This document shows, piece by piece, positions 59,507 through 64,000 of a stretch of DNA of 64,000 nucleotides. Every line of letters begins with the position of its first letter. The first letter of the stretch is position 1. Source of the stretch: Rhodococcoides corynebacterioides. GTDB taxonomy: Bacteria; Actinomycetota; Actinomycetes; Mycobacteriales; Mycobacteriaceae. The notes under the pieces are model-generated. The model ran no database searches. It saw only the letters and a program-made list of their open reading frames with translations, and was not told where the DNA came from. Made by a program: the position numbers and the translations under genes. The DNA lies in the NCBI RefSeq assembly GCF_019834675.1, contig NZ_JABUBU010000003.1, positions 62,001 to 126,000 on the forward strand. The letters are read 5' to 3'.

Positions 59507-60037
59507 TCACCCGGCCGGGCGGTACTGCAGCACGACGGCCCCGGACCGGAGGTCACGACGGTCGACCAGCTCGAGATCGACGGCGTGGCGCAGGCCGCCG
59601 AACACCGACGGCCCGTGGCCCACGATCCTCGGGTGCACGATGAACTCGTACTCGTCGATCAGGCCCATCTCGGCCAGCGCTCGCGGAAGCTGCACGCCGC
59701 CCGTCGCGATGCCGGTGCCCGGCTGCGCTTTCAGCGCTTCCACGGCTGTCCGCAGATCACCCTGCACCAGCTCGGCGTTCCAGTCGACGCTCGTCAGCGT
59801 GGACGAGACCACGAACTTGCGGGCGGCGTCGATCGCGCGGGCGAAGGGGTCGTCGGGATCGGACGGGCCACGGAACGCTTCCTCCATCATTCGGTAGATC
59901 ACTCGGCCGAACAGCAGCGCGTCCGAGCGCGCGAAGTTGTCCGCGGCGACCTGGTGCAGTTCCTCGTCGGCCGGGATGGCCGTGTGGTCGCAACACCCGT
60001 CGATCGAGACGTTGATGGAGTAGCGGAGGGGGCGCAT
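59507..60037 (-). CDS. Dihydrofolate reductase-like protein (RibD C-terminal family)
   Basis: A 176-residue RibD-C/DHFR-fold protein. 'RYSINVSIDGCCDH' opens it, 'DALLFGRVIYRMMEEAF' lies near residue 40, and 'GTGIATGGVQLPRALAEMGLIDEY' near 107 holds the NADPH-binding glycine pair. The family reduces pteridine- or pyrimidine-like substrates, but most stand-alone members have no known role. The ATG at 60037 leaves 62 bp to the divergent helicase gene. Confidence 0.85.
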   Translation of the reverse strand: MRPLRYSINVSIDGCCDHTAIPADEELHQVAADNFARSDALLFGRVIYRMMEEAFRGPSDPDDPFARAIDAARKFVVSSTLTSVDWNAELVQGDLRTAVEALKAQPGTGIATGGVQLPRALAEMGLIDEYEFIVHPRIVGHGPSVFGGLRHAVDLELVDRRDLRSGAVVLQYRPAG

Positions 60038-60099
60038 CGAGCAAGGCTACGGCCGGGCGGTGGGGCGGGTTGTCGGTTCGATCGGTCAGACTGCTCGCG

Positions 60100-61956
60100 A
60101 TGCCTCCTCGCAAACCCACCACCACCGCCCGCACCGTCCGCGCCGGCAGCCGCCGCGCCGCTCTCACCCGGAAGCCGCGCCGAACGGCAACGCGGAAGTC
60201 CGCCGACCCGGACCTCCGCGCTCCCGCTCCCGGCGAGCGCGTGTGGGTGCTCGACGTGCCGTTCGAGGACCGCTCCGCGGCGGGCGCGGCCGGTGCTCGG
60301 TGGCAGGCCGGGCCGGGAGTGTTCGCCTACTACGGCACCGAACTCCCTGAATTCCTGCAGCCGTACGAGTCCTCGCCGTACAGCCTGCAGCGGTGGCTCG
60401 AGGACGACGCGAACGAGTCCTCCAATGACGAGGTCACCATCCGCGCCCGCTCCATGACCCCGCGGGAGACTCAACTCGAGTCGGTGCGCCGCCAGCTGGC
60501 AGCGATCGAGAGCGGTGTCCCGTACTTCGCACAGATGGATTCGACGGGCCTGGGCAAGACCTTGTCGGTGTGCGAGGCGGTGCGGCAGATGCCCGACGTC
60601 GCCACCGTCCTGGTGGTCGCGCCCAAGGGCGCGCTGCCCGGCTGGCGCCGCACCATCGCCGACAGCGAGGCCGATCTCGACCCCGCCGAGCGCAAGCGGT
60701 GGCTGCTGGTGACGTACCAGTCGACCAAGAAGCTGCTGTCCGTGCCGGCGGACACCGATCTGGGCAAACGTAAACGGACCCAGAACAAGCGGACCATCGC
60801 GCTCGGCGACCTGCGCTTCGACATCGACGTGGTGATCGCGGACGAAGCGCATGCGCTGATGAACATCGAATCGCAACAGTCGCAGATCGTCTGGCGCTAT
60901 CAGGAAGCCGCGAGCGCCGTCGTGTGGATGTCGGCCACGCCCGGTTATCAGCCACTCCATTTCGCCTACATGGCGCGCGCCGTCGAACGGGCCCGCGGGG
61001 TCGACATCGTGGGTGACGACGGGGCGCTGGGCTACGCCCTCACCGTTCGATGGGCGCACTTCCTGGAGGAGTCGGGCTTCGCCGTCAAGGCCGGCACGGC
61101 GTCGACCGGATTGACGACGTGGCGCTGGGACCCCGACGACGCCGCGCAGCGCGCCCGCGACATCGACGCCGTGCACCGGTGGCTCTCGGGAGGTGCTGTG
61201 CCGTGGTCGATCTCACGTCCGTCGCCGCCCACGCCGCGGGAACCGCTCGGCCAGGAACTGACCGCCGCCCAGAAGCGTCTCTATAACGCCGCGTGGGTGG
61301 ACTACCGCAAGGAGGTCGGCCTCCCCGTGTGGACGACGTCCGGTGGTCGCCGGGTACTGCAGAAGAACCCGAGTGTGCGGGCGGCAACGCTCCGGTTCCG
61401 CCAGAAGTGTTCGTATCTGCGCATTCCCGCGTCGGCCGATCAGGTGCGGGCGTGGGTGAAGGCCGGAAATCAGGTGTTTGTGTCCATGTTCTATCGCGAG
61501 TCGGTCGCCGCTCTGGCCGAGGATCTCGGCGACAGCGGGCTCGAGGTCGCCGTGGTCGACGGCAGCATGAGCAGCGCCGAGCAGGAAGTCGCAATCCGCC
61601 GTTTCCAGACGGGCGCGGCTCCGGTGATCGTCTCGACCACCACGAGCGCGATCAACCTGCACACCAACGAGTTGCTGCTCCCCGAGGGGATGACGTCGAC
61701 CCTCGCACCCCGCGTCACCCTGATCCACGACCCGCGGTGGACGCCCATCGAGATCCGGCAGATCGAGGGGCGGGCCAATCGCATCGACCAGGACCACAAC
61801 CCCACGTCGTCGACCTGCTACTACGGCTACGCCGAAGGCACGGTCGAGGAGGAGATGGTGCTGACGGGAGTCGAGCGCATCGCCGATCTGGGCTCCATCG
61901 TCGGTCAGGCGGACCTCATCGATCCGGAGGCGTTCCTGGCCGCGCGGGTCGGCTGA
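60100..61956 (+). CDS. SNF2-type DEAH helicase with an N-terminal DUF5710-like domain
   Basis: A 618-residue superfamily 2 ATPase. A basic, low-complexity head (residues 1-45) is followed by a DUF5710-like module: 'VWVLDVPFEDRSAAGAAGARW' in two parts near residue 49. Helicase motifs follow: 'DSTGLGKTLSV' (I) near 148, 'IADEAHALMN' (II) near 247, 'WMSATPGYQ' (III) near 278 and 'RQIEGRANRIDQ' (VI) near 553. No nuclease or HNH domain is fused. It stands alone. It may remodel DNA or displace bound protein; the target is unknown. Confidence 0.82.
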   Translation: MPPRKPTTTARTVRAGSRRAALTRKPRRTATRKSADPDLRAPAPGERVWVLDVPFEDRSAAGAAGARWQAGPGVFAYYGTELPEFLQPYESSPYSLQRWLEDDANESSNDEVTIRARSMTPRETQLESVRRQLAAIESGVPYFAQMDSTGLGKTLSVCEAVRQMPDVATVLVVAPKGALPGWRRTIADSEADLDPAERKRWLLVTYQSTKKLLSVPADTDLGKRKRTQNKRTIALGDLRFDIDVVIADEAHALMNIESQQSQIVWRYQEAASAVVWMSATPGYQPLHFAYMARAVERARGVDIVGDDGALGYALTVRWAHFLEESGFAVKAGTASTGLTTWRWDPDDAAQRARDIDAVHRWLSGGAVPWSISRPSPPTPREPLGQELTAAQKRLYNAAWVDYRKEVGLPVWTTSGGRRVLQKNPSVRAATLRFRQKCSYLRIPASADQVRAWVKAGNQVFVSMFYRESVAALAEDLGDSGLEVAVVDGSMSSAEQEVAIRRFQTGAAPVIVSTTTSAINLHTNELLLPEGMTSTLAPRVTLIHDPRWTPIEIRQIEGRANRIDQDHNPTSSTCYYGYAEGTVEEEMVLTGVERIADLGSIVGQADLIDPEAFLAARVG

Positions 61957-62034
61957 CCCTGGTCCCGCGCTCCCGTCGCACCCCTGACGCGCGGGATCCC
62001 GCCCGCAGCCGACGCCACCGGAGCAATAATTCCG

Positions 62035-63930
62035 CTACCCCCGCCGGGGCTCCACCACGAAGTCGTCCAGATCGGCGCTCCGCGTCATCTGCCAGTAGTC
62101 GACGATGCGCCAGGGCAGAGTCGAGACCACCCTCCCCGCGTCGTTCCGATACCAGTTGTCCATGCCCTCGTGCGTCCAGATCATGCGGGCGTGGGCGTCG
62201 TCGTGACGCTGGACGTAGTCCTGTTCCACGTCGGCCTTGACCTCGACGGCGCCCAGGTCGCGCTCGGCCATGGTGGCCAGTACGTCGAGGATGTAGCGCA
62301 CCTGGCACTCGGCGATGGTGATGTAGCTGCCGCCGTGTCCGAGCACGGTGCCCGGTCCGCAGGTGATGAACAGGTTGGGGTAGTCGGGCACGGTGACCCC
62401 GAGGTACGCGTGCGCGTCCTCCTCGCCCCACGCCTCCCGGATCGAGCGACCCGACCGGCCGCGAACGTCGATGGGCGTCAACAGCTTGTGAGTCTCGAAG
62501 CCGGTCGCCAGGATCACGATGTCCACCTCGGCCACCGTGCCGTGAGCTCCCCGGACGTGATGCGCGTCGATGGACGCCACGGCTTCGGGAACGAGAGTCA
62601 CATTGTCCCGCCGGAGCGCCGCGTACCACCCGTTGTCGAGCAACATCCGCTTGCCGAAGGGCGGGTAGTCGGGCAGCGCCTTCTCGATCAGGTCCGGTCG
62701 ACCCTCGAGTTCCTTCTCGAGGTACCGCGTGAACACGCGCCGATGGGCGTCGTTCATCGCGTTGATCGACACGGCGGGGTTGCCCCACTCCGGGTCCTTC
62801 TGCAGCGACGGGTGGACTCGGTCGTTGAAGTTCCACGCCAACCGCGCGCGGTACCAGAGTCGGTACAGCGGAACGAGATCCATGAGGTAATTGACGTCGT
62901 CGACGATCGGCTCGAAGTACACGTCGCTCGGCGCCACCCACTGGGGCGAGCGCTGGAACACGGTCGCGTGCGCGACCGTCGACGCGATGGCCGGGAGCAC
63001 CTGCATCGCACTCGCGCCGCTGCCCACGATGGCCACACGCTTCCCCGTCAGGTCGAGGTCGACCGGCCACTGCGCGGTGTGGAAGATCGGGCCGGCGAAG
63101 TCCTCGAGACCCGGGATGGGCGGAACCTTGGGTCGATTCAGCTGTCCGGTCGCCGTGATGACGACGTCGGCCGTCAGCACCTCCCCCGCCGCCGTCCGCA
63201 CGGTCCAGCCCTGACGGTCGGCGTCGTACTCGGCCGTCGATACCTCGGTGTCGAACCTGATCTTCGACCGCAGATCGTGCTCGTCGGCCACGTCCGCGAG
63301 GTACTGCCACACCTCGTCGCGCTTGCCGAAGTGCGACGTCCACGCCCGCGGCGCGAAGGAATACGAGTAGAGGTGACTCGGCGTGTCGACGCCCGCGCCC
63401 GGGTAGGTGTTCTCGAACCATCCCCCGCCGACGTCCGAATTCTTTTCCAGAACGACGTGGTCGATCCCGGCTTCGCTCAGGCGGATCGAGGCCAGCATGC
63501 CCGAGACGCCGGCGCCGATAACGATTACCGATAGGTGCGACGGTCGGACCTCGCGCGGAGCCGGCACCGCGAAACCCATGTCCTCGGCGATCATCTCGGC
63601 GAACTCGGGCGGGACGGGCTCACCGACCGCAGCGCTGATCATCTCGATGAGCTGCTCGCCGGACGGGGCGGGTATCGCGACGGGTCGGCCGTTGACCCAC
63701 GCCTCGATCGCGTCGACCGCCGCGCCGCGTATGCGCTCGGCCACGTCGGGAGCGAAGCCGCCACTGTCGTTGTCGTCCATACCGCGACTGCGGGTGGGCC
63801 GATGGGGATCGGTGAGCCAGGTGCGGTCGCCGGTGAGCTGGTGCAGCACGGCGACGAGCGTGGGCATGTTCGCCGACTCGACCGCACGCGTGAGCCGCTC
63901 GCGGTCGACGGTGACCTTGGGTGTCGACAT
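62035..63930 (-). CDS. FAD-dependent Baeyer-Villiger-type monooxygenase
   Basis: A 631-residue class B flavoprotein monooxygenase. The first dinucleotide site is 'VIVIGAGVSGMLASI' near residue 134, the second 'VAIVGSGASAMQVL' near 307. The BVMO fingerprint 'FAGPIFHTAQWPVD' is near residue 286 and matches FxGxxxHxxxWP. A 130-residue N-terminal extension precedes the first FAD site, as in some actinobacterial BVMOs. It would insert oxygen beside a ketone using NADPH. GGGAGG precedes the ATG at 63930, and a TetR-type palindrome lies 40 bp further upstream. Confidence 0.92.
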   Translation of the reverse strand: MSTPKVTVDRERLTRAVESANMPTLVAVLHQLTGDRTWLTDPHRPTRSRGMDDNDSGGFAPDVAERIRGAAVDAIEAWVNGRPVAIPAPSGEQLIEMISAAVGEPVPPEFAEMIAEDMGFAVPAPREVRPSHLSVIVIGAGVSGMLASIRLSEAGIDHVVLEKNSDVGGGWFENTYPGAGVDTPSHLYSYSFAPRAWTSHFGKRDEVWQYLADVADEHDLRSKIRFDTEVSTAEYDADRQGWTVRTAAGEVLTADVVITATGQLNRPKVPPIPGLEDFAGPIFHTAQWPVDLDLTGKRVAIVGSGASAMQVLPAIASTVAHATVFQRSPQWVAPSDVYFEPIVDDVNYLMDLVPLYRLWYRARLAWNFNDRVHPSLQKDPEWGNPAVSINAMNDAHRRVFTRYLEKELEGRPDLIEKALPDYPPFGKRMLLDNGWYAALRRDNVTLVPEAVASIDAHHVRGAHGTVAEVDIVILATGFETHKLLTPIDVRGRSGRSIREAWGEEDAHAYLGVTVPDYPNLFITCGPGTVLGHGGSYITIAECQVRYILDVLATMAERDLGAVEVKADVEQDYVQRHDDAHARMIWTHEGMDNWYRNDAGRVVSTLPWRIVDYWQMTRSADLDDFVVEPRRG

Positions 63931-63969
63931 GGTGCCTCCCTCGTCGGTCCGGGCCGGACCTCATCGAAA

Positions 63970-63983
63970 CTAACCACAGTTAG
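63970..63983. promoter_or_regulatory. Palindrome upstream of the Baeyer-Villiger monooxygenase gene
   Basis: CTAACCACAGTTAG has perfect 5-bp arms (CTAAC/GTTAG) around a 4-bp centre. On the minus strand a TAGTTT -10-like element overlaps it. Such palindromes are typical of TetR-family operators; no regulator gene is inside the window. Confidence 0.45.
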
Positions 63984-64000
63984 GCATTTGCGGGCAAGGG

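Overview
The window is about 64 kb of very GC-rich actinobacterial chromosome. Many genes start with GTG, operons are tightly packed with 4-nt ATGA or GTGA overlaps, and the protein set (BVMO, CaiB-type CoA-transferase, DUF559/AbiEi, SRPBCC proteins, an actinobacterial Cys leader peptide) fits Mycobacteriales, most likely a Rhodococcus-like organism. That placement is inference from gene content. I see no rRNA, tRNA, insertion sequence, phage or CRISPR array.

Layout. (1) 1-2752: end of aspA, then a coupled asparagine permease/asparaginase pair. (2) 2763-4289: a short Cys-containing leader peptide with two mutually exclusive hairpins, ahead of an SDF-family symporter. (3) 4311-10282: a membrane protein, a RelA-type synthetase, a short UvrA-like ATPase, DedA, SRPBCC, OsmC and DoxX proteins. 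(4) 10260-12446: an ADP-ribose module of macrodomain protein, ADP-ribosylglycohydrolase and a divergent NrtR-type regulator; a 29-bp tandem repeat follows. (5) 12567-14175: a beta-propeller lipoprotein and an SRPBCC protein. (6) 14205-23767: two divergent operons (RidA, IclR, KDG kinase // fold-III PLP dehydratase, D-aminoacylase, KDPG aldolase, GntP permease, hydrolase, FAD oxidase) that together read as an (N-acyl)-D-glucosaminate catabolic pathway. (7) 24326-36416: a four-carbon acid-sugar cluster (DeoR regulator, PdxA2, DUF1537 kinase, SDR, BNR-repeat protein, Dpp-type ABC importer, aldo/keto reductase, HpcH aldolase). It is bracketed by two 86-bp palindromic repeats and carries four matching DeoR-type operator candidates. 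(8) 36542-40293: AbiEi/DUF559 protein, DUF4262 protein, an unknown protein coupled to a RelA/SpoT-type HD hydrolase. (9) 40298-49124: nitrate/sulfonate-type ABC importer, amidase and hydantoinase A/B. (10) 49509-55486: GntR regulator and an operon of MaoC hydratase, CaiB CoA-transferase, MmgE/PrpD, acyl-CoA dehydrogenase and CitE-like lyase. (11) 55636-63930: thioesterase, acyl-CoA ligase, orphan ParD-like antitoxin, hydrolase, RibD-like reductase, SNF2-type helicase and a Baeyer-Villiger monooxygenase.

Working together. Regions 6, 7 and 9-10 are each self-contained catabolic units with importer, enzymes and local regulator, and each has recognisable repeated or palindromic sites at its promoters. 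Region 6 would turn an amino-sugar acid into pyruvate and glyceraldehyde 3-phosphate. Region 7 would turn a C4 sugar acid into dihydroxyacetone phosphate. Regions 9-10 would open a cyclic amide or imide and cleave the resulting branched dicarboxylate as its CoA ester. The substrates are inferred, not proven.
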